The translations under genes were made by a program, and so were the position numbers. Positions 53,118 to 62,491 of a stretch of DNA of 64,000 nt are shown piece by piece (the first letter of the stretch is position 1; the number at the start of each line of letters is the position of its first letter). The notes below the pieces were generated by a model, which had not been told where the DNA came from, did not search any database, and saw only the letters and a list, made by a program, of their open reading frames with translations. Source of the DNA: Linnemannia schmuckeri (Eukaryota > Mortierellomycota > Mortierellomycetes > Mortierellales > Mortierellaceae); the NCBI GenBank assembly GCA_029449235.1, contig JANATG010000017.1, positions 388,001 to 452,000 on the forward strand, in the 5' to 3' direction.

Positions 53118-54622
53118 ATGTCGTCCCGTCAGAGAACCATGTCCTTACGCTCTCGCAATGTCCCTGCTCGTTATTCTCCATCTCTTCCTGAACTATGTTC
53201 TTTCGACCCACTTCCAGCTGCCTCGGCTTTGCAATCCGTCACCTTGTCCAAACGGTCCAAGGATGCTGCAGGCCATTCCAAGGAGGGCGCCACAGCTCAC
53301 CCTTCCAAACGCCAGAAGGGTCAACTGCGGGCAGTCACTTCCGCTCCTCCCCATACCATCGCCCCAGGCGACCAAGAAGACGAGCCTCTTGTTCTCCATC
53401 GTTCTCGCGGCAAGCAACATGCTCCTTCGCCCGTCACGTCTTCAGCTACTCCTCCACCCGCCACCCATTTACCAGCTCCTGTGCCTTCCACATCTTCACC
53501 TGCTCCTCCAACCTCACTAGCTGCTATGACGTCCGTGTTGACATTCCCCTCGCCCAACGTGCCATTGGCCTCTGTCGACAATAATGACGAGAGCATGCCA
53601 CCCCTCGCCCTACGCACTCAGACACCCGATCGTCTTTCCGGCCAATGCAGGCGCAGTAGATTCAAAGGATTCAACGATGCCTACGAGGAGCTGGTGGTAT
53701 GGATGACCACTGGTGACAACTTGCAGCGGACGACGTTAAGGGCTGCTGGAGGCAAAATTGCCGATGTATACGAAGAGGCAGCTGCGGCCGTAAGACAAAA
53801 GTGCCCTAAGAGAACAGACTTTACTGGAAAATCAGCCAGGCAGGCTATTGACAGCATCAAGAATCGTGTGCGCATCGCGTACAAGGCGACTAACCGTACT
53901 GGCACTGGCACCATTGACGGCTTGACTATTGAGGAGCAGCGGGAAAAGTTATGCCCCGGCTTCAGTATGCTGTGGCCTTTGGTGAACAGTTTGCAAGACA
54001 AAGAACCAAAGTATGTCCCCAAGCTGAAATCAATCGCTCGCCTTTCACCTTCACCCATTGCTCCACTGCCCCTCCCCCGCCAGCCCTTAGTCACCTTATC
54101 TGTCAACAATGTTCCCCCTTTGCCTCTCCACCCTCCTCGTACGACGCCGCTTTCAGACGTTGCCGACGATCAAGGTATGCAATTCTTACATCTGATATGG
54201 ACTATTATTACCACCTTTCCTATCATACATCTCAAACTGCATGATACCTCTCATCCCATGCACCAGATTCAGTTGTTGGTGGAGACGACAACACCCCATA
54301 TAGTCTAGATCGCGATATTGCGTTCGTATCTGATCATGCTTCTGAGAGCTCGGAAAGTATGGGCCGATCCCGTTGGGGACCACCAAGGAAAGACGTTACT
54401 GGGTTGGCCAGCAGTCTGGGCGGCTTGATGACCGATTTCCGCACAATAGTCGATCGACAGTCGGGTGCAAGACAGTCTGACGCGGATTTACTCAGCATGG
54501 TCAAAGACCTGCAGACTAAGCTCGAGGAGAAACAAAAAAAGATTGATGAGCTGAAAGACGCCAACACAGAGCTCAAGATGGAGGTCCTGCGTCTGCAACA
54601 TATATTGGATCCCACTGTGTAG
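53118..54622 (+). CDS. PIF/Harbinger Myb/SANT-like accessory protein, two exons (copy 2)
   Basis: Exons 53118-54174 and 54267-54622 with a 92-nt intron (GTATGC...CACCAG). Layout is identical to copy 1. Differences seen are few (for example NNDESMPPLALRT for NNDENMPPPALRT, and GRSRWGPP for GRPRWGPP). Basic N-terminus, Myb/SANT-like centre, C-terminal coiled coil. Convergent with the transposase. Confidence 0.85.
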
Positions 54623-54675
54623 CTTGATATTTTAGTGTAGCCATCGAAACTTGAACATACCGATGTCTTCTCCAT

Positions 54676-55923
54676 TCAATGTAGCCATCGATTCTCAACC
54701 ATGCTCACTATAGCGTCCCGTTTCACTACTCCGTCCCGCCTATCGCGCTTTGGATTGTGCACCTCAACAGGAAGGACATGAGCTCGTTGTGACGCCCGCT
54801 GCATGAAGTTGTTCGGTGGCAACTCGACGAGCCTGTCCATGCTATGACACAAGAGAAAGTTGTGCAGCGTTGCACAAGCCAACACCATGCTGGTGGCGTT
54901 GTCAACACCATCGTCCGAGGCGATATCGACAGGCAAACTCTTCAGCGTTTGAAACTTGCTCTTGAGGCGGCCAAAGGCATTTTCGATCCAGCCACGAGCT
55001 CCCTTGTGCAGGCTATTGTACAGCTCGCGTGCGGGCGTGACACCCTCGTTCCTCTTAAAGGGAGTCATCAAACAAGGCAAGAGAGCATATCCTTTGTCAC
55101 CAACAATGTACTCGTCGCCGTTGAAGAAGATGTTGCTGCGCTCGAACAGCTCGGTGTCCTTGAAGGAAGTAGAGTCCTGACTTGATCCTATGTGGCCGAT
55201 ACTGAGGTAGGTGAAGCGACATTCATGATCGCAAACAGCGGTGACACCGAGAGCATAGCGGCACTTGTACGTGTTCCAATCGCTGGTGCAGAGCGACGGA
55301 GCATGGTCGAGCGGTATGTGGACGCCATCGACTGCACCAATGACATGAGGAAGGCCATAGTTGGCGAGGAACCATTCCTTGACTGTCGACCTTCGAGCGG
55401 GGTCAGGCCACTTGATGAACCGCTCGGCAAGGTCGCAGATGGCCCAAACACACGTCCAGAAATACCTGTCCGCCGCTCCTTTGGAAACACCCATAAGCGT
55501 CGCCGTCTGATCCAGTGTTATTGACTTGCCACCGAGCCGATACAAGCAGACCTTGAGCTGTTCTCTTGGATGCTCCGGCTGTCTGCCAATAGCGGAGATT
55601 GTGAAACGATTGTTGACTGAGATCAAGTCGGTCAGCGTGTTGAACTGCACTTTGTACATGCGCATGAACTTTTTAAACATCTCGTCGGGGTAGTTCTCAA
55701 GAACCTTTGTCCTCCACTCCACAGAAGATGGAATGGCAACACGGGGTTCGAGGTATCTGGTTATGAGCGCTTCCTCCAACAGCCGAGATACTCCATTGGC
55801 GATGGGAACAAGGGGGGAAGAATCGATGCCAGCGCAAGTGGCAGCAGCTGCAACGAGGATGGTGGCCATGAGCAAGAGCTCCAACTGACGTATATACACA
55901 GCACGAAAGGTTGGTAGAGGCAT
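54676..55923 (-). CDS. PIF/Harbinger DDE transposase (copy 2)
   Basis: 415 aa from ATG 55923, with two visible residue differences from copy 1 (MPLPTF for MPPPTF; TATLMG for TAALMG). Catalytic GAVDGVHI, VGDKGYALL and ENAFGRLK are all kept. Intact, so either copy could supply transposase. Confidence 0.93.
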   Translation of the reverse strand: MPLPTFRAVYIRQLELLLMATILVAAAATCAGIDSSPLVPIANGVSRLLEEALITRYLEPRVAIPSSVEWRTKVLENYPDEMFKKFMRMYKVQFNTLTDLISVNNRFTISAIGRQPEHPREQLKVCLYRLGGKSITLDQTATLMGVSKGAADRYFWTCVWAICDLAERFIKWPDPARRSTVKEWFLANYGLPHVIGAVDGVHIPLDHAPSLCTSDWNTYKCRYALGVTAVCDHECRFTYLSIGHIGSSQDSTSFKDTELFERSNIFFNGDEYIVGDKGYALLPCLMTPFKRNEGVTPARELYNSLHKGARGWIENAFGRLKSKFQTLKSLPVDIASDDGVDNATSMVLACATLHNFLLCHSMDRLVELPPNNFMQRASQRAHVLPVEVHNPKRDRRDGVVKRDAIVSMVENRWLH

Positions 55924-56119
55924 ACTGAGGGAATGCTGATGGACAATGTCAATGGAAGAGGAATGGAAGAGGAATGGAATGGGAATGGGAGTGTGGGAGT
56001 AGCAAAAAAAGAATCAAACGTACGAAACATAGTATTCTAGCACGGACCCTCACCCCTTCGTCCATTTTGGGGAAGTCTCAATTTTCGCAAATACTACGCT
56101 TGCCATTTTGACTGCCCTC

Positions 56120-57048
56120 CTGAGCGCATTGAGGTCCGACGACAATGGGCTGAGAATGTTCTTCATGGTCCTGGCAATATGAATCACTTTGTCTACATTG
56201 ACGAGGCTGGCTTCAATTTGCATATTATTCGTAGGTATGGCCGCGCTCCTCAAGGCAGGCGTGCCTTCCAAAGGGTTCCCTACAACCGAGGCCCTAATAT
56301 GTCTTTGATCGTTGCTGTTGACAAGACGGGCATTCTAGCGTCCCACTTCAAGCGCGGTGCCTACAACCAAGAAACCTTTATTGAATTTTTGGAGGACCAG
56401 CTTTTCCCTCGTCTTGGGCCCAGACACCGCATACTTCTTGTGGACAACGCCAAGTTTCACAAAACCCAGAGGGTCAAGGACGCCATTGCCAACAGTGGCC
56501 ACACTCTTCTTCTTCTTCCTCCATACAGCCCACATCTCAATGCTGCTGAGTCCGTCTTCAGCAGTGTTAAGACTCATATCCGCCAGGAGATTGTTCAAGC
56601 CAAGACCCTTGCAGGTCATGTTGAAAGTAGTCTAGCTCGAATTGATGCTTCAATGGCAAGAGGATGGATACGCGAGGTCGGGCGGAATTTCCAGCTTTCA
56701 CTTGCAGGAGCCCCACTTGGTCGTCTCTATAATATTCGCCAAGCCCTTCCTGAGGATTATCAAGATCCATATGTTGAAGGTTGGGATGATGAGCCAGAGC
56801 ATGAAGAAGATAGGGACGAGAGGGAGAATATAAATCTAAATCAAGAGGAGGACGAGAATGAGGACGAGGGTGAGGACAAGGATGAGGAGGAGAAGGAGGA
56901 GAAGGAGGAGAAGGAGGAGAGGGAGGAGAAGGAGGAGAGGGAGGAGAAGGAGAAGGAGGAGGAGGAGGAGGATGGGAGTGAGGTTCGCCTGTATGCTCGT
57001 CATAAGTACTCATCCCTTCGCACCCGATCGGGGAAAGTTCTAAATTGA
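56120..57048 (+). pseudogene. Tc1/IS630-like DDE_3 transposase, N-terminus cut off by PIF copy 2
   Basis: The frame opens at the PIF end with ERIEVRRQWAENV. The catalytic triad is present: VYIDEAGFNLH, ILLVDNAKFHKT and YSPHLNAAESVFSSVK. After GRNFQLSLAGAPLGRL the chain becomes an acidic Glu/Asp/Lys run of about 80 residues (56845-56970, a GAGGAGAAG microsatellite) and ends with RTRSGKVLN. The family is the same as the transposase at 9.5-10.9 kb. The DNA-binding half is missing, so it is not functional. Confidence 0.88.
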
Positions 57049-57189
57049 GGGTATGAGGAGGGCAATTTTTAAATCAAAGAACAGGCACATATGGTTCAGC
57101 GTAGAGTAGAGCTCAAATGAATAGCCACCAAAAAAAATCCTTAGCGCATTTTTTATGAAGGGTGTAACAAATTCAAATGGCAAAAGGCA

Positions 57190-57284
57190 TATCACGGAAG
57201 TGATGATTAACCACAGAGGTGAATGCACTTCTTCGTTAAATAAAAAGACGGGGTAAAATGAAATAAAAATCCCGTGCCGCAACA
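57190..57284 (-). repeat. Fragment of the Ty3/Gypsy LTR
   Basis: About 95 bp, matching the 5' part of the LTR (TGTTGCGGCACGGG on the minus strand, then the dyad repeats). It directly cuts the Tc1 N-terminal fragment at 57285. The rest of the LTR is lost. Confidence 0.8.
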
Positions 57285-57729
57285 CCATCGTTGTCGCTCC
57301 TCGATGTACTTAGGATCATTGTATCTCTCTGACTCGGCCCTCATCAGCTTGAGCGTGTAGGTGGTAAGTTTGTTGAGAGCCTTGTTGACGGCACGCTGGG
57401 AGATAGGGGATCAAACTGGAAATGCTCGTTCAGCTGTATGATGAGCCACCAAACATGACGACCGACAAACTCGTCCAAGTGATCGGTAAGCCAGCCAAGA
57501 TGCTCTGCCTCGAGTCGCTGATTATGACTGCCGCCTCTTGGGAGTTTGGCAATGCGACCGGCTTGAAGAAAGGTATCAATAATGGTCTTGACAGTTGAGT
57601 GAGGGTACTTGAGCATCTGAGCAACATAGGCAATGCTCATTCCTTGGTCAGTGACCATATCGATGATCATCTCCCGAGTGCTGTCGTCAACTCGGTTGTT
57701 TCTTTTCTGTCTGATGGGTGGTATGGTGC
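57285..57729 (-). pseudogene. N-terminal half of a Tc1/IS630-like transposase
   Basis: The minus strand reads PPIRQKRNNRVDDSTREMII (the expected ATG is ATA), an HTH (MSIAYVAQMLKYPHSTVKTI) and GRIAKLPRGGSHNQRLEAEH. A frame change near 57410 leads into RAVNKALNKLTTYTLKLMRA and YIEERQRW, where the LTR fragment begins. It supplies the half missing from the 56-57 kb fragment, but on the opposite strand. Confidence 0.78.
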
Positions 57730-58027
57730 TGCAAAGAGGGCTTTAGATGATAATGATAATGATGTGTGTGTGTATGCAAGAGGTATGTTCGTGAATGTGA
57801 GTTGCAGGGCAACAGGTCGACTTATTCGATCCGAACAATATGGGACGAAGTTGATCAAGAGTTTTTGGTGAAACTCATTTTCTAATCATGATGTACGAAA
57901 AGTTCACCAGGGTGTTTTAGAGTAATCACATCGACATAGCCGATTTACTTTGGTGTTATATTGCGCGTGAGTGGTGAAACTGGAATCCAAAAGGAATATT
58001 TTTCCACCCTCTAACCAAGGGTTCTGA
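57730..58027. other. Short intergenic spacer
   Basis: TG-rich sequence near 57755. Nothing recognised; the hydrolase gene ends at 58028. Confidence 0.4.
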
Positions 58028-58993
58028 TCAGAACTTGTCGACGTCGATCACGGCCTGGGCGAAGGCTTCGGGGGCTTCCTGCGGCACGTTGTGGCCGACC
58101 TGCAGCGCCCGGTGATCGTACTTGCCAGTGAATTTGGCCCGGTAGGCCGAACCATCCCCGGCGGGCGTGAACGGATCCAGTTCGCCGTCGATGGTGATCG
58201 TGGGCACCCCGATGGTCGGGGCGGTGGCAAGTTTCTTCTCCAGCGCCGCGTAGCGCGGTGTTGTCTTCATCAGACTCTGCCGCCAGCGATAGTTGCCGAT
58301 CACGATGGCGACATAGTCGTCGTTGGTGAAGGCGGCCGCGGTCTGGTCGTAGGTGGCGGCGGTGTAGTTCCAGCTGGGAGAGTTGAACTTCCAGATCACA
58401 TTGCCCAGATCGTGCCGGTACCGCAGATTGGTCAGGCCGAGTTCGCCGCGCTCGGTGACGAAGTAGTATTGGTACCACCAGGCCCATTCTAGTTGTGGCG
58501 GGAGCGGCTGGAGATTGGCGACGAGATTGGTGATTAGGTAACCAGTGACCGAGACCAGTGCCTTGCAGCGTTCCGGCCACAGCGCCGCAATGATGTTGCC
58601 GGTGCGCGAGCCCCAGTCGAAGCCAGCTAGGATCGCCTTGTCAATCTTCAGCGCGTCCATCAGCGCTATGATATCCAGCGCGAACGCGGACTGCTCGGCG
58701 GTGCGTGGTGTCCGGCTGGAGAGGAACGTGGTGGTGCCGTGACCACGGAGGTAGGGGACGAGCACCCGATAGCCCGCAGCGGCCAGCAGCGGCGTGACGC
58801 CAACATAGCTGTGGATGTCGTAGGGAAACCCGTGCATGAGGATGACCGCCGGACCGTCGGCAGGGCCGGCCTCGACGTAGCCAATGTTCAGTTCACCCGC
58901 GTTGATCTGCTTGAGCGTGCCGAAGGAGACTGGAGAAGAACATTCACCAAATATTATGGCCAGGCAAAAAATAATGAACACCATGAACTTCAT
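58028..58993 (-). CDS. Alpha/beta hydrolase (epoxide hydrolase/dehalogenase-like) with added signal peptide
   Basis: 321 aa from ATG 58993. Residues 1-19 (MKFMVFIIFCLAIIFGECS) form a signal peptide written in AT-rich codons. From SFGTLKQINAGELNIGY onward the gene is GC-rich with C/G-ending codons. Catalytic elements: HGFPYD (oxyanion region), GFDWGSRTG (nucleophile Asp followed by Trp, as in epoxide hydrolases and haloalkane dehalogenases), DGELDPF (acid) and VGHNVPQEAPEAF (His). The mature part looks like proteobacterial soluble hydrolases. A TATA box (59347-59354) and a probable 5'UTR intron (59002-59285, GTAAGC...GCACAG) show fungal expression signals. Substrate unknown. Confidence 0.88.
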   Translation of the reverse strand: MKFMVFIIFCLAIIFGECSSPVSFGTLKQINAGELNIGYVEAGPADGPAVILMHGFPYDIHSYVGVTPLLAAAGYRVLVPYLRGHGTTTFLSSRTPRTAEQSAFALDIIALMDALKIDKAILAGFDWGSRTGNIIAALWPERCKALVSVTGYLITNLVANLQPLPPQLEWAWWYQYYFVTERGELGLTNLRYRHDLGNVIWKFNSPSWNYTAATYDQTAAAFTNDDYVAIVIGNYRWRQSLMKTTPRYAALEKKLATAPTIGVPTITIDGELDPFTPAGDGSAYRAKFTGKYDHRALQVGHNVPQEAPEAFAQAVIDVDKF

Positions 58994-59346
58994 GCTTGCT
59001 ACTGTGCACTAACGTCAACAGTAAATATTTTGGATAAGATTGAGAAGATAGATAAAGGCAAAAGGCGTTGTCTTCAAATGTAGTATAGTTGCGTACCCTG
59101 TTCGTGACGTTTTAAGAAAGAGAAGAAAGAGGGGCAAGAGAAGGGTGATCAAGATATCAGAGGTAGAATCCCTATAAATCAAAAGACAAAGTAGGTAAAA
59201 TTCTAGAACAAAGATATATTTGTAAGACGAAAGACCGTCATGTGAGCTCGACAAAGAGAATGAAAAGAAAGTGAGAGGTGCTTACTTCGTTTGCGGGTGG
59301 AAAGTGCTGATGACAAAAAGACGAGAGGAGAGGGGGAGGATGAGTT

Positions 59347-59354
59347 CTTTTATA
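59347..59354 (-). promoter_or_regulatory. TATA box of the hydrolase gene
   Basis: TATAAAAG on the minus strand, about 60 bp before the GTAAGC donor (first base 59285). Confidence 0.5.
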
Positions 59355-60009
59355 TCTCTGATGGCAGCATATACTGCTGACTAGTACGCACTGCTACACT
59401 CCTTGCACAATGAGCGAAAGGAATGTATGAGAGATCAACGGTGCTGAAAAGGAGGGAGATGGGAAGAAACAATATCCGTAGGAGTGCTGCGGTACGAGTT
59501 TATTTTTAGATTATTCGTGGATTTGAATTTTATAGTCACGTGACTATTCATGTTGGAATGAGAAGGCTGTGGGAGATGTATCAAAGGGCGGAGTGACGAA
59601 ACACAGAGGGGAAGTGGAGTAGTGGAGTTGTTGAGGAAGATATCTAGAAGGACGAGCCTGAAGATAATGGAAATAAAGATAAACACCCAATACAGGAAGG
59701 ACATTCCTGAGGGAAGAGAGAAGAGAAGAAGGACGAAAAGTATGGAACTATCTAAGGCTAAGCTAGCTAATAGGAAATCGGGGCTAAGGTAGAGAGATCG
59801 TCTATGCTAAGAGACATATCGATGGGGGCCAGAAATAGGGTGAGAGCGACGGTAGCTACTTGAGAGCGATGGTAACTACGTGCGATAGTTGGAGATCGGC
59901 GCCGAGGAGGGTGAGCACGATGACCTACGAGATCCTAGCGCGATCATCTAAGTGGTGGCTTAGGAAGTGCCAAACGCAGCCCACCAGCTGGTAGCCCCAA
60001 GCCCGTCCA
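59355..60009. other. Intergenic, no gene recognised
   Basis: Purine-rich plus strand with a small repeat (GAGAGCGA-GGTA-CTAC, 59845-59883). No RNA or protein gene seen. Confidence 0.4.
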
Positions 60010-60238
60010 GAGTTCCAAGCCCCGTCCAAGGTTCCAAGCCCCATTCAAGGTTCCAAGCCCCATTCAAGGTTCCAAGCCTCGTTCAAGGTTCCAAGCCCCG
60101 TTCAAGGTTCCAAGCCCCGTCCAAGGTTCCAAGCCCCATTCAAGGTTCCAAGCCCCATTCAAGGTTCCAAGCCTCGTTCAAGGTTCCAAGCCCCATTCAA
60201 GGTTCCAAGCCTCGTTCAAGGTTCCAAGCCCCGTCTCG
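60010..60238 (+). repeat. 20-bp minisatellite, 12 units
   Basis: Twelve copies of about GGTTCCAAGCCCCATTCAAG, varying at CCCC/CCTC, ATTC/GTTC/GTCC. The unit order repeats in part (ATTC, ATTC, CTCG), suggesting a larger unit. Since 20 is not a multiple of 3, an open frame through it has a 20-residue period; coding is doubtful. Confidence 0.9.
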
Positions 60239-60439
60239 TCTCTTTCTGTTCACCCCGTCCTTAGCATAAATAGACCCACTGTTCCCTTGTCTTTTTCCTC
60301 AGTGTGCAACCAAATTACTTCCCATCTCTCTCCTGTGTCCTTTGTCCTCCTGCACACTCTTCTCCTTCCTTGTTCATAATAATTCAATATCAGAAACCAT
60401 ACTCCCCTTTCCGAGCTCTGTTAGATCGTTGCATCGACC

Positions 60440-60701
60440 ACACATACCCACGCCTTTTCGGGAAAAAGATGGACGGGAAAGAAAAGCTGAAAGATATGGG
60501 GCGTACTATGAAAAGGAGGACAAAGAGAAAATCAAGGCCAGCACCAGGGTGCAAGAAAAATCATGCAAAAAATCCAAGGGAGTGCGGAGCAGTAGCAGGA
60601 TGCAAGGAAAAATCATGCAAGAAATAAATGAAGCAAAAACAACCTCCCAGGGGCATGATGAGCAGTATCAGGATGAAAGAGAAAATGTGGAGAATACAAT
60701 T
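60440..60701 (+). repeat. Purine-rich tract upstream of 28S fragment D
   Basis: Contains AAAATCAAGGCCAGCACCAG, GTGCAAGAAAAATCATGCAA and GATGCAAGGAAAAATCATGC, imperfect repeats of about 60 bp, as upstream of the other 28S fragments. Confidence 0.5.
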
Positions 60702-60823
60702 GACAACTGGCTTGTGGCTGCCAACCGTTCATAGCGGCGTTGCTGTTTGATCCTTCGATGTCGGCTCTTTCTATCATACTGAAGCAGAATTCAGTGTGCG
60801 TTGGATTGTTCACGCACTAATAC
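60702..60823 (+). rRNA. 28S rRNA domain V fragment D (longest, non-functional)
   Basis: GACAACTGGCTTGTGGCTGC, CGTTCATAGCGGCGTTGC, TTTGATCCTTCGATGTCGGC, TATCATACTGAAGCAGAATT and GCGTTGGATTGTTCACGCAC follow 28S order for about 120 nt, with scattered changes, then stop. It is the best-conserved of the fragments. Confidence 0.8.
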
Positions 60824-60874
60824 AGAGCTTCCCCTTAGCCTTTTACTAACTAGCTATGAGTAAACACTTGCGAA

Positions 60875-61373
60875 TTAAGCACCACTTCCCTTTGGGGCCT
60901 CTTTGTGGGCAATGGCTGCTTCTTCACCCATGGCGCTGATAACCGTAACCAAAAGATCCTTTCCCGCCTCAAAATCAGGAGCGATAGCATCACCCAGTTC
61001 ACCTGCAGGAAGCTTGGCTCTTCCTTCATCTCTCCGCCATCGTCCATCATACTGAAAAGCCATCGGCTGTATCGACTAGTTGGTACTCGTTTCGTTGAAC
61101 GTAGGGAACTTCCATGTTATGTGCCGATGGAGACATGTCTTCTTACTTTCTACCAGTGAAGATGTCGATACGAACCAAATTGACCATAGCATGGTCATGC
61201 TCACCAGTCTTGGAGATCGACATATCGACAGTCTTACAGGGACGACCCTTGATAACAATGTGGCCGTTCTTTCGAAGAGCAGAGCACTGCATTGGATATA
61301 ACAAAGAAGCACTAGCATTGGCGTTCTCGAAGGCGTGTTTGCGTGGAGCGTCATCAGCCACTGTGTTTTGACG
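60875..61373 (-). pseudogene. eIF5A processed pseudogene
   Basis: Colinear with translation factor eIF5A along its length and without introns: start codon changed (GTG at 61373), then FENANASASLLYPMQCSALR, KNGHIVIKGRPCKTVDMS, a TAA after DIFTGRK, HNMEVPYV and EYQLVDT. A TGA and frame change near 61040 follow, then PAGELGDAIAPDFEAGKDLL, VTVISAMGEE and APKGSGA to a stop. The hypusination loop reads SKTGEHDHAM: the Lys that is modified in active eIF5A is replaced by Glu. Intronless structure suggests retrocopying by a LINE, although the parent gene's introns are unknown to me. Confidence 0.85.
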
Positions 61374-61394
61374 GCAGTGAGGTGGGGGTAACAA

Positions 61395-62491
61395 TGGAAG
61401 GAGATCCGTACGTTTGGATGGAGTTCAAGAGAAGAAGAGAGTACTATATGCTCAGGGACAAAGACCCGCTGTATAGGTCAAACCCCTTATTCAGGCATCC
61501 CTCAATTTTTCGAGTGTACCTTATCGGCCACTACTTCCTGTCTTTTCTAGCACTCCCCTTCTATCTACGTTCCACCTCTCCTTCATATCCTCCCATTTCC
61601 ATTCTTGTGCTAATCTTCTTCCTCGCCATCCATTCGCAGCGCCCTCTCAGGGGGCAGATATTCCAGCGCTTACTGAATTCTGCTTTAGTATGACAGGAAG
61701 AACCGACAACATGGATCAGAAAGCATGTTGGTATGGATACCTGGCTGCCACAACCTGGTGGTCTAGACAATACCGTCTCTTTTTGCCGTCTCTCCTCTTC
61801 GCCTTGCATGCCTTCCTATATTCTTAAGGTGTACTTTATCAGTCAGTCTGCTCCTTGTCTACCAGCGCGGTCCTTTTTCCAGATTGCCTTGATATTTCGG
61901 ACGTCCCTGCTTTTTATGCTCTGTGAGCCGTCCTGGTCCTTTCTACTTTATCATTCTACTCTCAGCGTGCCCTCGAAATTCTCGTGAAGCTTGGACATTC
62001 TGTAGGCCCCTTTTCTTTCTCAATATTCCGTCGCAACCATTGTTTTGCTTTTTGATCACCTCCCTATTTTCCTTTTTTTCCTTCTCTCTATCCACTCAAC
62101 ATTTTTGAACCTAGTTAACACTATTAGCCCTCGTTCCTTCTTATCGCTATTCTTGGACCCCCTTCACATGCTTTCCTGCAATTTTCGGCGCACTGTTAGA
62201 GTTGAGGCGGATAGTTTATGCCAGTAGTTGTGAAGTTGGAGTCGAGAAGAATCAATGAGGAAAGATGTGGCTCCACAAAACCAAACGTTAAGTATTTATT
62301 ACTAAGAGTCCATGGAACTGGATAGAATATTAGTTATCAACTAGGTTGGGGCTCATCCTGGCATGTAATGCTGAAATCTGCTATATAGCCCAGTCGCCAC
62401 ATTCGAGTTCTAGCACCGATTCTGACTTGGAGACGGAATGAGAGCTTCGAACTCAATTGCTTGCTTAGTTGGACCATGGCTTAAACGTCTC
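61395..62491. other. Intergenic, no gene recognised
   Basis: Pyrimidine-rich plus strand (61500-62150). Open frames here are Ser/Phe/Leu-rich low complexity. No repeat family recognised. Confidence 0.45.

Larger units (their letters stand above)
52791..56119 (-). mobile_element. PIF/Harbinger DNA transposon, copy 2 (complete, inverted)
   Basis: 3329 bp, the same length as copy 1, with the same terminal repeats (GGGGGTGGTCAAAATGGC left; GCCATTTTGACTGCCCTC right). Both genes are intact. The 3-bp flanks differ: CAG left (52788-52790) and CTG right (56120-56122), so there is no direct duplication as at copy 1. It lies between the Crypton remnant and a Tc1-like transposase that begins exactly at its right end. 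Confidence 0.92.

Noticed and set aside
14513..56119. A simple inversion between the two PIF copies explaining the mismatched CAG/CTG flanks
   Set aside because: Swapping flanks by inversion on paper does not give matching direct duplications at copy 2, and no flank supplies the missing Tc1 half.
60010..60238. Possible CRISPR array
   Set aside because: Units are contiguous 20-bp repeats without unique spacers, and the genome is eukaryotic.
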